Positions 38,522 to 49,012 are shown, counted from the stretch's first letter. The stretch is 64,000 nt of DNA from Gordonia shandongensis DSM 45094 (GCF_000423025.1 NZ_AUHE01000017.1:37856-101855); one strand, 5' to 3'. The notes: generated from the sequence alone by a model not told the origin. Program-made: numbers and translations.

Positions 38522-39325
38522 ATGTTGGTGGCAGAGAGGCGCGCGCTGGTGCTCGCCGCGGTGACCGAGCGCGGCGCCGTCCGCGCCACCGACCTCGCCG
38601 ACGAGCTCGGCGTGTCGGTGATGACCATCCGCCGCGACCTCGAACAGCTCGAGGCCGCAGGCGAACTCAGCAAGGTCCACGGCGGCGCCGTCAGCACCAC
38701 CCACCTCGACGGTGTGCGCGGCCTCGAACCGCCCGCGGCACTGAAGGCAGAACGCGAACCCGCAGCCAAACGGGCGATCGCGGCCCGAGCCGTCGACCTC
38801 ATCGACGACGGCATGACCGTGGCGCTCGGCGCCGGCACCACGACCCTCGAACTCGCACGCCTCCTCCGCGGCCGCGACATCACCGTCGTGACCAACTCGA
38901 TGTCGATCTTCGCGCTGCTCACCGACCCGGGAGAGCGGATCCTCGATCCGGGGGCGGTCCAACTCACCGGCGGGCAACGCACCCCGTCCGACGCCCTGGT
39001 GGGACCGGTCGCCAACGCCGCCCTCGAACGCTATCGGACCGACGTCGCCGTCCTCGGCGTCCACGGAATCGACCCGACGGCCGGGATGACCACGCCGAAC
39101 CTTCCGGAAGCGGAGACCAACCGCAAACTGCTCGACACCGCACGATCGGCGGTGATCCTCGCCGACCACACCAAGTACGACGAGATCGGTGCGCACCTGT
39201 ACGCCACGTTCGCGCGGATCGACCGCATCGTCACCGACGCGGGGATGCGGCCCGACCAGCGGCGGACGCTCGCCGCCGTCGTCGACCTGATCGTCGCCGA
39301 ATCGCCGAAGGAGCGGACCACGTGA
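38522..39325 (+). CDS. DeoR/GlpR-family repressor of the galactose cluster
   Basis: 267 residues. N-terminal helix-turn-helix: ERRALVLAAVTERGAVRATDLADELGVSVMTIRRDLEQLEAAGELSKVHGGAV, the DeoR signature, followed by the DeoRC sugar-phosphate sensor domain with ALGAGTTTLELARLL and ILADHTKYDEIG. Its stop overlaps the galT GTG by four bases, so it is the first gene of a deoR-galT-galK operon. Likely senses a galactose-pathway phosphate. It probably controls both itself and the divergent symporter. Confidence 0.93.
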   Translation: MLVAERRALVLAAVTERGAVRATDLADELGVSVMTIRRDLEQLEAAGELSKVHGGAVSTTHLDGVRGLEPPAALKAEREPAAKRAIAARAVDLIDDGMTVALGAGTTTLELARLLRGRDITVVTNSMSIFALLTDPGERILDPGAVQLTGGQRTPSDALVGPVANAALERYRTDVAVLGVHGIDPTAGMTTPNLPEAETNRKLLDTARSAVILADHTKYDEIGAHLYATFARIDRIVTDAGMRPDQRRTLAAVVDLIVAESPKERTT

Positions 39326-40460
39326 CCACTTCGCCGGTACCCGCCCCCGCCGGGCGGGTCCTCCCGCAACCGCAGCGCAGTCACCTGGCCGACGGCCGCG
39401 AGATCCTGTTCTTCTCGACGGCCGCCGAACCGCCCCGTCCGCTGCCCGACCGCCGCGACCTGCCGCCGCGACCGGCCGCGTCCCCCACCGAGGTCCGACG
39501 CGACCCGCGGACCGGGGACTGGGTCATCGTCGCGCCCGCCCGCCAGGAACGGACCTACAAACCGCCGCGCCGCATGTGCCCGCTGTGCGCCGACCCCACC
39601 GGACGGTCGAGCGAGGTGCCTGCCGAACGATACGACGTGGTGGTCTTCGAGAACCGCTTTCCGTCGCTGTCGACCGCCCGCCCCGGAACGGGGTTCACCC
39701 TGCCCGGTGTGAGCGACGAACTGGAGGTGGCGGCGCCCGGGTACGGCCGGTGCGAAGTCGTCTGCTTCACCGACCGGCACGAGGGCTCGTTCGCCGACCT
39801 CACCGAGGCTCAGGCGCGGCTCGTCATCGACACCTGGTCGCACCGGACCGCCGACCTGCTCTCCCGCGACGGCGTCGCCGAGGTATTCTGCTTCGAGAAC
39901 CGCGGCGAGGAGATCGGCGTGACCCTCGCCCACCCGCACGGGCAGATCTACGCCTACCCGTACCGCACCGACCGGACGTCGACACTGTTGGCCGAGGCGG
40001 CCCGGTACCGCGCCGAGACCGGCGGCGACCTGTTCGAGGCGATCGTCGCGGCCGAGGACGCGGGCACGCGCGTGGTCCTGCGCACCGAGCACACCGTCGC
40101 GTTCGTTCCGTTCGCGGCCCGCTGGCCCGCGGAGGTGCACGTCTACCCGCGCCGTCCGGTGCGATCCCTGGCCGAACTCACCGACGACCAGGCCGACGAT
40201 CTGGCGGGCGTCTACCTCGCGGTGCTGCGCGGCTTCGACGCGATGTACGACGCCCCGCTGCCGTACATCGCGTCGTGGCACCAGTACGCCCCCGACGTGG
40301 CCGACGGGCGCCTGCACGCCGAACTGTTCTCCATCCGCCGCAGCCGCGACAAACTCAAATACCTGGCCGGATCGGAGTCCGGACGCGGCGCCTTCGTCAC
40401 CGACAAGACCCCCGAGGCGATCGCCGAGGAACTGGCCGCCGCGATCGCGAAGGCGCGGGC

Positions 40461-40464
<4 letters not shown>
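39322..40464 (+). CDS. galT: Galactose-1-phosphate uridylyltransferase
   Basis: 380 residues from GTG overlapping the deoR stop. HIT-superfamily enzyme of the Leloir pathway: swaps UMP from UDP-glucose to galactose-1-phosphate. Active site HPHGQ (LAHPHGQIYAYPY) and Zn-site CPLCADP are visible; VVFENRFPSL is a family signature. Translationally coupled on both sides (GTGA with deoR, ATGA with galK). No galE is present in the window. Confidence 0.95.
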
Positions 40465-41565
<1,101 letters not shown>

Positions 41566-41570
<5 letters not shown>

Positions 41571-41621
41571 TCAGGGAACGCTGATCACGGAAGCCTGAGC
41601 GGGGAAGACTGAGCAGGGACC
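41566..41621. repeat. 14-bp tandem array carrying both galK and epimerase stops
   Basis: Four 14-base units: GCTGATCAGGGAAC, GCTGATCACGGAAG, CCTGAGCGGGGAAG, ACTGAGCAGGGACC. The first two contain TGATCA, which reads TGA on both strands; galK stops in unit 1 and the convergent epimerase in unit 2. Confidence 0.85.
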
Positions 41622-42454
41622 TGGGACGCAGCCCCCGCGCCGTCCGGCGGGCCCCAGCTCCACACCGTCGACGCCGTCACCGGATCGCCGGGGCGCACCG
41701 TGCGCGGCGCCGTGGCGAGTCCGTTCGGCGGTCCGGTCTGCGGTTCCACGCAGATCGCGTCCACGGGATGGTCGAAGATCACGACCCAGCGCGCGTCACT
41801 GCGGATGCGCAGGGATCGGCGCCCGGGCCATTCGAGTCGCACGTCGACGCCGTCGGGCATCCCGAAGCAGTCGTCCCACGGTGGCGGCTGCGGGTCGATT
41901 CTGCGGCCGGTGGGGAGGTAGTCGTCGCCGCGTTCCTCCTGCCAGGCGGGGGCGGCGTGGACGCGGAGGTCGCCGTCGCCGGCGGCCAGGCGGCGCCGGA
42001 ACCACGGGTGCCATCCGACCTGCGCGGGGAACGGATGCGCGTCGGAGCGGACCGTCATCCCCAGTTCCACGGCGTCGGACCGCAGCCGGATGTCCTGGAC
42101 GACGTCGCCCGCCCACGGCCAGCGTCCCTCGAGCCGCTGGGTGAGGAGCACCCGGTCGGGGGTGTGCTCGACGACCCGCCACGGATGGTCGCGCACCGTG
42201 CCGTGCAGGGCGTGGGGCGGGTCGTCGCGGGGGAACTCGAATTCGCGGCCGTCCACGCGGAGGACGCCGCCGCCGAGGCGTCCGCACCAGGGGGCCATCG
42301 GGAAGCAGCCGCCGTCGTCGCCGGGGCGGAGGAGCTCGTCGGCGCCGACACGCAGCGAGGTCAGACGGCCCGTTCCCGGGCAGACGCGGACCTGCGCGTC
42401 CGTGGTGTTCAACGCGAGAGTGTCGTCGTGGGCGCGGTCGTCGGTGGGGGCCAC
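41585..42454 (-). CDS. galM: Aldose 1-epimerase family protein
   Basis: 289 residues from GTG. Beta-sandwich mutarotase fold: FPMAPWCGRLGGG (substrate Arg), HALHGTVRDHPW (His), QVGWHPWFRR (catalytic His), CVEPQTGPPNG (catalytic Glu). Interconverts alpha and beta galactose (or another aldose). Faces galK across the shared repeat array. TATCGT lies seven bases before this GTG, so a leaderless mRNA is possible; another in-frame GTG nine bases upstream is the alternative start. The symbol is given by context and fold. Confidence 0.85.
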   Translation of the reverse strand: MAPTDDRAHDDTLALNTTDAQVRVCPGTGRLTSLRVGADELLRPGDDGGCFPMAPWCGRLGGGVLRVDGREFEFPRDDPPHALHGTVRDHPWRVVEHTPDRVLLTQRLEGRWPWAGDVVQDIRLRSDAVELGMTVRSDAHPFPAQVGWHPWFRRRLAAGDGDLRVHAAPAWQEERGDDYLPTGRRIDPQPPPWDDCFGMPDGVDVRLEWPGRRSLRIRSDARWVVIFDHPVDAICVEPQTGPPNGLATAPRTVRPGDPVTASTVWSWGPPDGAGAASQVPAQSSPLRLP

Positions 42455-42592
42455 GGAGTCCACGATAGGCGCGTCCGGCGTGGCTGATCCGTCGGTCGGG
42501 TGAACGACGGTCGCGCGTAACGACGGGCCTGGTCCGCGCGACGTAGTCGGTGTCCGCTGTTCGTACGACTGGGCCGAGAGGAGGGATCCCTG

Positions 42593-42703
42593 ATGGGTGA
42601 TGCGAGTCCATTGGTGGCGGTGGGAATCGTCGCCGCCGTCGTCGTCTCCATGATCGCTGCGGCACCGCTGCTGATCGGCGGTTTCATCAACGGCACGCTG
42701 TAA
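42593..42703 (+). CDS. 36-residue single-helix membrane peptide
   Basis: A 37-codon gene starting MGDASPLVAVGIVAA and ending GGFINGTL, with one membrane helix (about 7-29). An excellent ribosome site GAGAGGAGG lies eight bases ahead of the ATG, and a hairpin terminator follows, so it is a free-standing gene. It is too short for standard gene callers. Function unknown; it could be a small envelope or transporter-regulating peptide. Confidence 0.65.
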   Translation: MGDASPLVAVGIVAAVVVSMIAAAPLLIGGFINGTL

Positions 42704-42720
42704 GGTCCGTGCCCACCGAC

Positions 42721-42755
42721 AGGGCGCCGCGCCGGCCTCGGCCGACAGGCGCCCT
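42721..42755 (+). terminator. Hairpin after the 36-residue gene
   Basis: AGGGCGCC / GGCGCCCT, 19-base loop that itself contains GGCC-TC-GGCC. Starts 18 bases past the stop. No T-run. Confidence 0.6.
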
Positions 42756-42783
42756 CTCGGTGCGCACGGAGACCGCCGAACAC

Positions 42784-42829
42784 ACTTCGGCGACTTTCGT
42801 GTCCGTGGGAGCGCGAAAATCACCGAAGT
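42784..42829 (-). terminator. Hairpin at the end of the DUF3089 gene, sharing a motif with 60898-60945
   Basis: ACTTCGGCGACTTTCG pairs with CGAAAATCACCGAAGT allowing two G-U pairs; the DUF3089 stop is inside the stem. Its AACTTCGGTGATTTTC arm (minus strand) is nearly identical to the AACTTGGGTGATTTTC arm of the hairpin at 60898-60945. Confidence 0.6.
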
Positions 42830-43989
42830 TGCGCGAGGTACGCCGCGGTCTGCTGGCGGGCGATCGAGACGAGGCGGTCGAGGCCGAGGTTCACGTCCAC
42901 GAGGTGAGTGTCGAACAGCGGCAGCTCGTTGAAGTGCTGGGGAACGACCGGGGTGGCGTGCAGCCGGTGGGAGCCGAGGTCGTCGGCGCAGCGGACGGCG
43001 AACCGGCCCGGTCCGGTGGTCCATGTGGAGGTGGATGTCGGCAGGTCGCCGGGGAACGTCGAGATCTTCATCAGGATCGCGATCATGCTCATCGCGTACG
43101 GCCTGCTCGGGACGGTCACGCCCACCGGCCGCCGGTCGCCGCTGAGAGTCAGGGGGTCGGTGCATGCCACCCGGTAGCGAGGTCCTGTCGGCAGGTGCAT
43201 GGTCGTGCTGAGCAGATCGAGGGAGCTGTTGCCGAACAGTGACGGCAGCCCGGCGATCAGATCGGTTGAGTATGCGGTCACGCAGCCGAATTCGCCGCGA
43301 CGGGTGCAGATCGGGATGTTCCGGAAGTCGCCGCCGGTGGTCGCGCCGCGGGCGGTCATCATGTTGCCGCCCATGAGGAATGCGCCGACCAGCTTCTTTC
43401 GGACGGCGGGGTGGGGGTCGACCTCCTCGCGGATGAGTTTGCGGAGCACCATCGTGCCCTGCGAGTGGCCGATGAAGATCACGCCGCGACCGTTGTTGTC
43501 GGTGCGCAGGTATTCCCGCCATGCGCGTCGGACGTCGCCGTAGCCGATCGCCGGCAGGTCGCGGTTCCCGACCCACGAGGCCATGACCGCCGGGGTGAGT
43601 CCCCAGAGCGTCATCTGGCGGTAGACGGGTGCGAAGATTCGACACCGGTCGGCGAAGGGAGCCGCTTGAAACCGGGCGATGGAGCGGACCGCGGGGACCG
43701 GGGATCGGTCGGCGACGAGACCGGACGTGTCGGTGACGGTGGGGTAGACGTAGAAGCAGTCGACCTTCTTGTCGGCCTCGGGGATCGAGGTCGCGGGCGT
43801 GCGTTTGCCGGTCAGCATGTCGGTGGTGTCGTTCGGCAGGTCGCACGGGTCGCGGGGCATGTCGGGTCGGCACAGCCAGGTGGTTCCGCCGGGTGTCGCC
43901 TCCGCCGGAGCCGCGACGGTGCCGAGCAGACCGCACGCGACCGCGGCCGCTGTCATGACTGCACTCGCTCGTACCCGGATTCTCGTCAT
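42820..43989 (-). CDS. Secreted DUF3089-domain protein, alpha/beta-hydrolase-like
   Basis: 389 residues. Signal peptide (MTRIRVRAS... to EAT, about 1-32). DUF3089 core: FYVYPTVTDTSG, FAPVYRQMTLWGL, and nucleophile motif VIFIGHSQGTMVL with S in GHSQG; late ICTRR/GCVTAYS cysteine pair likely disulfide-bonded. Members are predicted lipases/esterases of the actinobacterial envelope; reaction unproven. Start ATG has GGAAGG ahead; the longer open frame crosses a noncoding region. Confidence 0.85.
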   Translation of the reverse strand: MTRIRVRASAVMTAAAVACGLLGTVAAPAEATPGGTTWLCRPDMPRDPCDLPNDTTDMLTGKRTPATSIPEADKKVDCFYVYPTVTDTSGLVADRSPVPAVRSIARFQAAPFADRCRIFAPVYRQMTLWGLTPAVMASWVGNRDLPAIGYGDVRRAWREYLRTDNNGRGVIFIGHSQGTMVLRKLIREEVDPHPAVRKKLVGAFLMGGNMMTARGATTGGDFRNIPICTRRGEFGCVTAYSTDLIAGLPSLFGNSSLDLLSTTMHLPTGPRYRVACTDPLTLSGDRRPVGVTVPSRPYAMSMIAILMKISTFPGDLPTSTSTWTTGPGRFAVRCADDLGSHRLHATPVVPQHFNELPLFDTHLVDVNLGLDRLVSIARQQTAAYLAQLR

Positions 43990-44144
43990 GTCGCGACCTT
44001 CCGCCCGCCCGGACCCCGTCGGTTCGGACAGTACGACGTCGACGGGTCGATCACGGGCGAATCGAGGAACCCGGGGAGGGGCGCGCGGGCACTCCGACTG
44101 GAGCACGACCGGGATGTCAGCGCGGGCGCTCAGGTATGTCAGGG

Positions 44145-44218
44145 TGCCCCCAGTCGGGCTCGAACCGACACTGGGCGGATTTTAAGTCCGCTGCCTCTGC
44201 CAATTGGGCTATGGGGGC
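44145..44218 (-). tRNA. tRNA with anticodon UAA (Leu, UUA codon), 74 nt, class-I-like shape
   Basis: Cloverleaf folds cleanly: acceptor GCCCCCA / TGGGGGC, anticodon stem GCGGA / TCCGC around loop CTTAAAA (anticodon TAA), T-arm GTCGG-TTCGAGC-CCGAC, discriminator A; CCA is not encoded. By anticodon it is tRNA-Leu. The variable loop is only five bases (CCAGT), whereas tRNA-Leu normally has a long variable arm. It is the lone RNA gene in the window. Confidence 0.9.
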
Positions 44219-44331
44219 GTGTGCGACAAGCATGCCAGGATGTGGGCGTCGGCTGCTGGGCCGGGGCGGGGAACAGATCGATCCCGACACCTGTTGAAGG
44301 GGGAGAATCCGTCGCACACGTGGAGGCCCCC

Positions 44332-45039
44332 ATGCAGGTCGAGATCTGGACCGACATCAACTGCCCGTTCTGCTACCTCGGGAAGAAGCGGTTCACCGAC
44401 GCGCTCGCCGAGTTCGAGCACGCGGGGAGCGTGCAGATCACGCACCGCTCGTTCGAACTCGATCCGACGGTGCCCGTCGACGAGTCGGGCGACGTGGTCG
44501 ACAAACTCGTCGCCAAGTACGGGCGCACGCCCGAACAGGTGGCCGCCGGGGAACGGCAGATGGCAGCGGCGGCAGGCGAGATCGGTCTGCAATACATCAC
44601 CAGCGGCCGCGACTACGGCAACTCGTTCGACATGCATCGGCTCCTGCACTGGGCGCGCGACCTCGACCGGCAAGAGGAACTGATCGACGCGCTGTACGCG
44701 GCGAACTTCGCCGACACCGAGCCGCTGTTCGGCGACCGCGAGCGTCTCGTGCGCGTCGCCGTCGACGCCGGATTCGACGAGACGACCGTCCGCGACGTCC
44801 TCTCCGACGAGCAGCGCTACGCGCAGGCCGTCCGCGACGACGAACGCCAGGCGCAGGAGTTCGGCGTCAACGGCGTCCCCTTCTTCGTCTTCGACCGCAC
44901 GTACGCGGTCTCCGGCGCCCAGCCCACCGAACTGTTCACACAGGCGCTGAACCGGGCGTGGGGCGACCGATCGACGCCGACGATGCTCGCCGACGGCGAC
45001 GCCTGCGGCCCCGACGGCTGCGAAGTCCCCCAGAACTGA
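44332..45039 (+). CDS. DsbA-family oxidoreductase, FrnE type
   Basis: 235 residues. Thioredoxin fold with CPFC active site (C11, C14), long helical insert, and FGVNGVPFFVFDRTYAVSGAQP containing the cis-Pro before strand 4. No signal peptide: a cytoplasmic FrnE-like thiol-disulfide protein. C-terminus has an extra Cys pair (DGDACGPDGCEV), seen in several FrnE proteins and possibly redox-active or metal-binding. ATG follows GGAGG by six bases. Confidence 0.9.
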   Translation: MQVEIWTDINCPFCYLGKKRFTDALAEFEHAGSVQITHRSFELDPTVPVDESGDVVDKLVAKYGRTPEQVAAGERQMAAAAGEIGLQYITSGRDYGNSFDMHRLLHWARDLDRQEELIDALYAANFADTEPLFGDRERLVRVAVDAGFDETTVRDVLSDEQRYAQAVRDDERQAQEFGVNGVPFFVFDRTYAVSGAQPTELFTQALNRAWGDRSTPTMLADGDACGPDGCEVPQN

Positions 45040-45129
45040 GGCACGCTCAGCCGCCGACCGTGCATTCGACGATGACGACGACCGGAGCGTCATGCCGTCG
45101 ACCGCGGGGAGCGAGCGGGAGGTGGGGCG

Positions 45130-46782
45130 TCAGCGCCGCAGGGTGGAGCGGGCCAGCAGCACGGCGGGGACGGCGCCGATGAGCAGCAGCGCCACGCCGT
45201 ACGGGCTGGCCGCCGTGAAGTCGAGGACCTCCCCGTCGGTGGTCGCCCACAGCGCGGTGGCCAGCGAATGCTCGCCGGTCGGCTTCATCAGCAGCGTCGT
45301 GGTCAGCTCCTTGCCGGCGTCGAGGCCGACCAGCAGCGCGCCCGTGCCGATGGCCGGAGCCGCAAGCGGGAGGGTGATCCTCGAGAAGGTTGTGACCGGT
45401 CCGCGGCCGAGCGCGCGCGACATCTCGTCGAGCTGCACCGAGGCCTGCGCGACCCCGACCTGCTGGGCGCCGACCGCCAACGGCAGGAACATCACGACGT
45501 ACCCGGCCACCAGCAGCGTCGGGGTCTGATAGAGCGGGTACAGCCAGTGCACCGAGATGTAGACCAGCGACAGCGCCATGATCACGCCGGGCAGGGCGTG
45601 GGCGATCCACGTGGACCGTTCGACCGCACTCGACACGGTACCCGGATGCCGGACGGCCATCAGCGTGACCGGCAGCGCGCACACCGTGGCCACGAGCGCC
45701 GCCGCGACCGCCCACTGCGCGGTGTTGCCCAACGCGGTGCCCAGCTGATGCCAGTCGATGTCGCCACCGGCGCCGGTGATGTGATCGACGAGACCGGACG
45801 CGGTGACCCACAGCGGGACCGCGAGCGCGGCGACGACGACGGCCGCGCACAGCAGCAGCCAGAACCCGGTGGTGACGCCGAGCCGCCACGGCATCGGCGG
45901 GCGCGGCGTCCCCGTCCCCGTCCGCACCGGGGCGCGACGCCCGCGCAGCAGCCGGTCGGCGGCGAGCAGCACCAACGCACCGACGGCGAGGACGACGGCC
46001 AACGCCCGCGCCGACTCCGGCATCCCCAACACGTTGGCGCGCTGGACGATCGCGGTGGTCAAGGTCTCGTAGTTGAGCATCGCGACGGCGCCGTACTCGG
46101 CCAGCATGTGCAGGCTGATGATGAGCACCCCGGTCGCGATCGCCGGCCGCAGCTGCGGGAGGGTGACGCCGACGAAGGCGCGCACGGGTCCGTGACCGAG
46201 GGAGCGAGCGGCCTCCTCCTGTGCCGGATCGAGCCGTCGCAGCGCCGTCAGCGTCGGCAGGAAGACATACGGGAACAGCGTGAGGGTGAGGATCGCCGAC
46301 GCCCCGCCGAGCCCGAAGATCAGATCGGTGTCGGGAAAGTATCGGTAGCTGAACGCCACCCACGCATACGAGCCGACGAATGTCGGGACGCCCAGCGGGA
46401 GAGTGAGCAGCACCGTCCACAGGCGGGGCAGCGGCAGGGTGGTCCGGGCGATCAGCACGGCCGCGCCGATGCCCAGGATCGCCGACCCGACACTCACCGT
46501 GACGACCAGCGCGACGGTGTTCCGGATGAGCGGCCACGTGGTCGGTCCGTCGAGCTCGTCCCGCAGCAGGGAGAAGCTGAACCCGGCCCGCAGCAGCAGG
46601 TAGGCGGCCGGCGACAGTGCGGCGAGCGCGATGAGCACACCCGGCACCGCGAGAGTGAGGGGTACCCGACGTCGCGGGCGGGGGCGCGCGCCGACCTCGG
46701 GTAAGACCTCGTCGATCGCCGACGGCTCCGGCTCGATCGCCGCGAGGACGGTCGAGCCGGAACCGGTCGACGGATCAGCCAT
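45130..46782 (-). CDS. Ferric-iron ABC transporter permease (fused two-domain, FbpB type)
   Basis: 550 residues, about 12 membrane helices in two BPD_transp_1 halves (roughly 60-290 and 310-545), each with the EAA loop: EEAARSLGHGPVRAFVGVTLPQLRPAIA and DEMSRALGRGPVTTFSRITLPLAAPAIG. Such fused permeases serve Fe3+ (FbpB) or thiamine uptake; the neighbouring binding protein and IdeR box favour iron. It lies 15 bases after the binding-protein gene. Long antisense frames over it are GC artefacts. Confidence 0.93.
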   Translation of the reverse strand: MADPSTGSGSTVLAAIEPEPSAIDEVLPEVGARPRPRRRVPLTLAVPGVLIALAALSPAAYLLLRAGFSFSLLRDELDGPTTWPLIRNTVALVVTVSVGSAILGIGAAVLIARTTLPLPRLWTVLLTLPLGVPTFVGSYAWVAFSYRYFPDTDLIFGLGGASAILTLTLFPYVFLPTLTALRRLDPAQEEAARSLGHGPVRAFVGVTLPQLRPAIATGVLIISLHMLAEYGAVAMLNYETLTTAIVQRANVLGMPESARALAVVLAVGALVLLAADRLLRGRRAPVRTGTGTPRPPMPWRLGVTTGFWLLLCAAVVVAALAVPLWVTASGLVDHITGAGGDIDWHQLGTALGNTAQWAVAAALVATVCALPVTLMAVRHPGTVSSAVERSTWIAHALPGVIMALSLVYISVHWLYPLYQTPTLLVAGYVVMFLPLAVGAQQVGVAQASVQLDEMSRALGRGPVTTFSRITLPLAAPAIGTGALLVGLDAGKELTTTLLMKPTGEHSLATALWATTDGEVLDFTAASPYGVALLLIGAVPAVLLARSTLRR

Positions 46783-46797
46783 GCGTCGCCGTGGCCG

Positions 46798-47835
46798 TCA
46801 GACGATCCCGCTCTGCTTGAGCAGGTCGTTGGCCTCGTCGACGTTCTTCAACGACGCCTGGTCGAACTCGGGGAACGTCAGCGAGTCGAGCGCGGGTAGG
46901 CCGTACGCGCTGGTGACGCCCGGGGTCAGCGGGAACTGCGGGCTCTGGGTCGCCACGATCTTCTGCCCGCCGTCGGCGGAGGCCAGCCACGACAGGAACT
47001 CGGCGCCCTCCTTCTTCTTGGAGCTCGAGGTCAGGACACCCGCACCGGAGGCCAGCATCAGCGAGCCGGCGTCGGTGTTGTTGAGGTAGTGGACGCGGGA
47101 GGTCAGCGCCTTCTCGCCGCCCTTCTGCTTGGCGAGGATGTACCAGTAGTAGTGGTTCGAGAGTCCGAACGCGTGGCGGCCGGCTTCGACGCTGTCGCGG
47201 ACCTTGCCGTTCTTCTGCTCGTTGACGCCGTTGGCCTTGATGCCCTTGAGCCATGCGAGCGTCTTCTGCTTACCGATGGTGTTCAGCAGATACGTGGTCG
47301 TCGACTTGAACGCGCCCGACGGGGCGTAGGCGAACCGGCCCTTCCACTCGGGTCGGGTGAGGTCGAGGATCGACGACGGCAGTGCGTCCTCGGCGATCTC
47401 GTCGGGATTGAAGAACATGACGCGGGAGCGGGCCGCGAACGGCAGCCAGTGCCCGGTGGACGGGACGAAGCGCTGGTCGGGGACCTTCAGGACGGCGGGG
47501 TCGACGGTCTCCAGGAGGCCTTTGGCGTCGAGGGTGCCCATCGGCGCGGGCTCCTCGGTGATGATGACGTCGGCCTTCGAGCGGTCGCCCTCCTCGACGA
47601 TCTGCCCGACCATCTCGGCGTCCTTGCCCGCGCGGACCTCGACCGGTGTGCCGGTGGCCTTCTCGAAGCCGTCGGCCAGGGCCTTCGCCAGGTCTTCGTG
47701 CTGGCCGGAGTAGATCGTCAGGGCGTCGCCGGAGTCGTCGGCCGAGCAGCCGACGGTCAGACCGAGTGCGGTGACGGCAACGGCTGTGGCGGCGAGCAGC
47801 CGCGCGGTGCGGCCGCGTTTCCACTGCAGGGACAT
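46798..47835 (-). CDS. Ferric-iron ABC transporter, substrate-binding lipoprotein (FbpA/FutA type)
   Basis: 345 residues. Lipobox LTVGC near residue 29. Fbp fold: ALTIYSGQHEDLAKALADGFEKATGTPVEVRAGKDAEMVGQI, RVMFFNPDEI, and NHYYWYIL, where paired Tyr residues bind Fe3+ directly without a siderophore. Promoter region carries an IdeR-type box. Cotranscribed with the permease downstream; the ATPase gene lies just upstream on the same strand. Confidence 0.93.
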   Translation of the reverse strand: MSLQWKRGRTARLLAATAVAVTALGLTVGCSADDSGDALTIYSGQHEDLAKALADGFEKATGTPVEVRAGKDAEMVGQIVEEGDRSKADVIITEEPAPMGTLDAKGLLETVDPAVLKVPDQRFVPSTGHWLPFAARSRVMFFNPDEIAEDALPSSILDLTRPEWKGRFAYAPSGAFKSTTTYLLNTIGKQKTLAWLKGIKANGVNEQKNGKVRDSVEAGRHAFGLSNHYYWYILAKQKGGEKALTSRVHYLNNTDAGSLMLASGAGVLTSSSKKKEGAEFLSWLASADGGQKIVATQSPQFPLTPGVTSAYGLPALDSLTFPEFDQASLKNVDEANDLLKQSGIV

Positions 47836-47907
47836 GGTTTCTCACTCTCGTCGCGAAGTCGGTTCGGGCCGCGCTCGCATGCTGTCACCGTGAGAACACG
47901 ACGGATG

Positions 47908-47926
47908 TAAGGATAGTCTTCCCTCA
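47908..47926. promoter_or_regulatory. IdeR/DtxR-type iron box ahead of the Fbp-type operon
   Basis: TAAGGATAGTCTTCCCTCA matches the IdeR consensus at 13 of 19 positions and lies 73 bases ahead of the binding-protein start, between it and the ATPase gene. Confidence 0.65.
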
Positions 47927-47947
47927 TAACTCGGCGGGAGAGGGGTG

Positions 47948-49012
47948 TCACACAGTCGCGTCGACGGTGTGCACGGCGCGCACCCGGACCGTGGCGTCGA
48001 CCGACGGCAATGCATCGCCCGCGGCACGCAACCGCAGCGGCGTCCCGTCGTCCAGACGCAGCCGCACCAGACCGTCGTGCCCGAAGAACCGGGTGGCGCA
48101 CACCGTCGCGGGCACCCCGGAATCGGCGATCTCGAGCTGCTCCGGCCGCAGCATCACGGTGTCGCCGTCGACCGACGACGTCGCCACCGTCAACGTTCCG
48201 AGCACGCAGTGCACGCGCGTCCGACCGTGGTCGTCGGCGTCGACGACGGTGCACGGCAGATCCACCGAATCGCCGAGGAATGCGGCGGCTTCGCGGTCGG
48301 CGGGTGCGCGGTACACCGCCTGCGGCGTGCCCTCCTGCACCACCCGCCCGTCACGCATCAACGCGATGTGATCGGCGAGCGAGAGCGCCTCGTCCTGATC
48401 GTGCGTCACCAGCACGGCCGTCGTGTCGATCCGCGCCAGCAGGTCGCGGACCTCCTCGCGCAACTCCACGCGCAACGCGGCGTCGAGGGCGGAGAACGGC
48501 TCGTCGAGCAGGACGACCGACGGCGCCGGAGCGAGGGCCCGAGCCAACGCGACCCGCTGCTGCTGCCCGCCGGACAGCTCGGCCGGCCGGCGGCGGCCGT
48601 AACCGGGCAACCCGACCAACTCGAGCATCTGCTCCACCCGATCGGTCCGCCGCCGCCGTTCGGCGGGCCGCAGCGACGGCCGGCCGCCGCCGGGAAGCCC
48701 GTAGCCGATGTTGGCGGCCACGCTCAGATGCGGGAACAGCGCGCCCTCCTGGGCGACGATGCCGACACTGCGCTTCTCCGGCCGCACGAAGACACCCGGC
48801 CCGGCGACCACGGCGCCGTCGAGCCGGACGACACCTCCGTCGGGACGGTCGAAACCGGCCAGAATCCGCAGGAGCGTCGTCTTGCCGCACCCCGACGCGC
48901 CGAGCACCGCGGTGAGTCCGCCGCGCACGACGTTCAGGTCGACCCCGCGCAGAGCGCGCACCGGCTCGGGGCGCGCGGGGAAGACCCGGGTGACGCCGCG
49001 GATCTCGAACAT
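47948..49012 (-). CDS. Ferric-iron ABC transporter ATP-binding protein (FbpC/PotA type)
   Basis: 354 residues. ABC ATPase: Walker A GASGCGKTT, signature LSGGQQQRVALARAL, Walker B VVLLDEPFSALD, switch VLVTHDQDEALSLADHI, plus C-terminal TOBE-like domain (about 245-354) typical of FbpC/PotA. It is upstream of the binding-protein/permease pair in the same direction but separated by 112 bases that contain the iron box; either readthrough or its own promoter supplies it. Confidence 0.92.
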   Translation of the reverse strand: MFEIRGVTRVFPARPEPVRALRGVDLNVVRGGLTAVLGASGCGKTTLLRILAGFDRPDGGVVRLDGAVVAGPGVFVRPEKRSVGIVAQEGALFPHLSVAANIGYGLPGGGRPSLRPAERRRRTDRVEQMLELVGLPGYGRRRPAELSGGQQQRVALARALAPAPSVVLLDEPFSALDAALRVELREEVRDLLARIDTTAVLVTHDQDEALSLADHIALMRDGRVVQEGTPQAVYRAPADREAAAFLGDSVDLPCTVVDADDHGRTRVHCVLGTLTVATSSVDGDTVMLRPEQLEIADSGVPATVCATRFFGHDGLVRLRLDDGTPLRLRAAGDALPSVDATVRVRAVHTVDATV

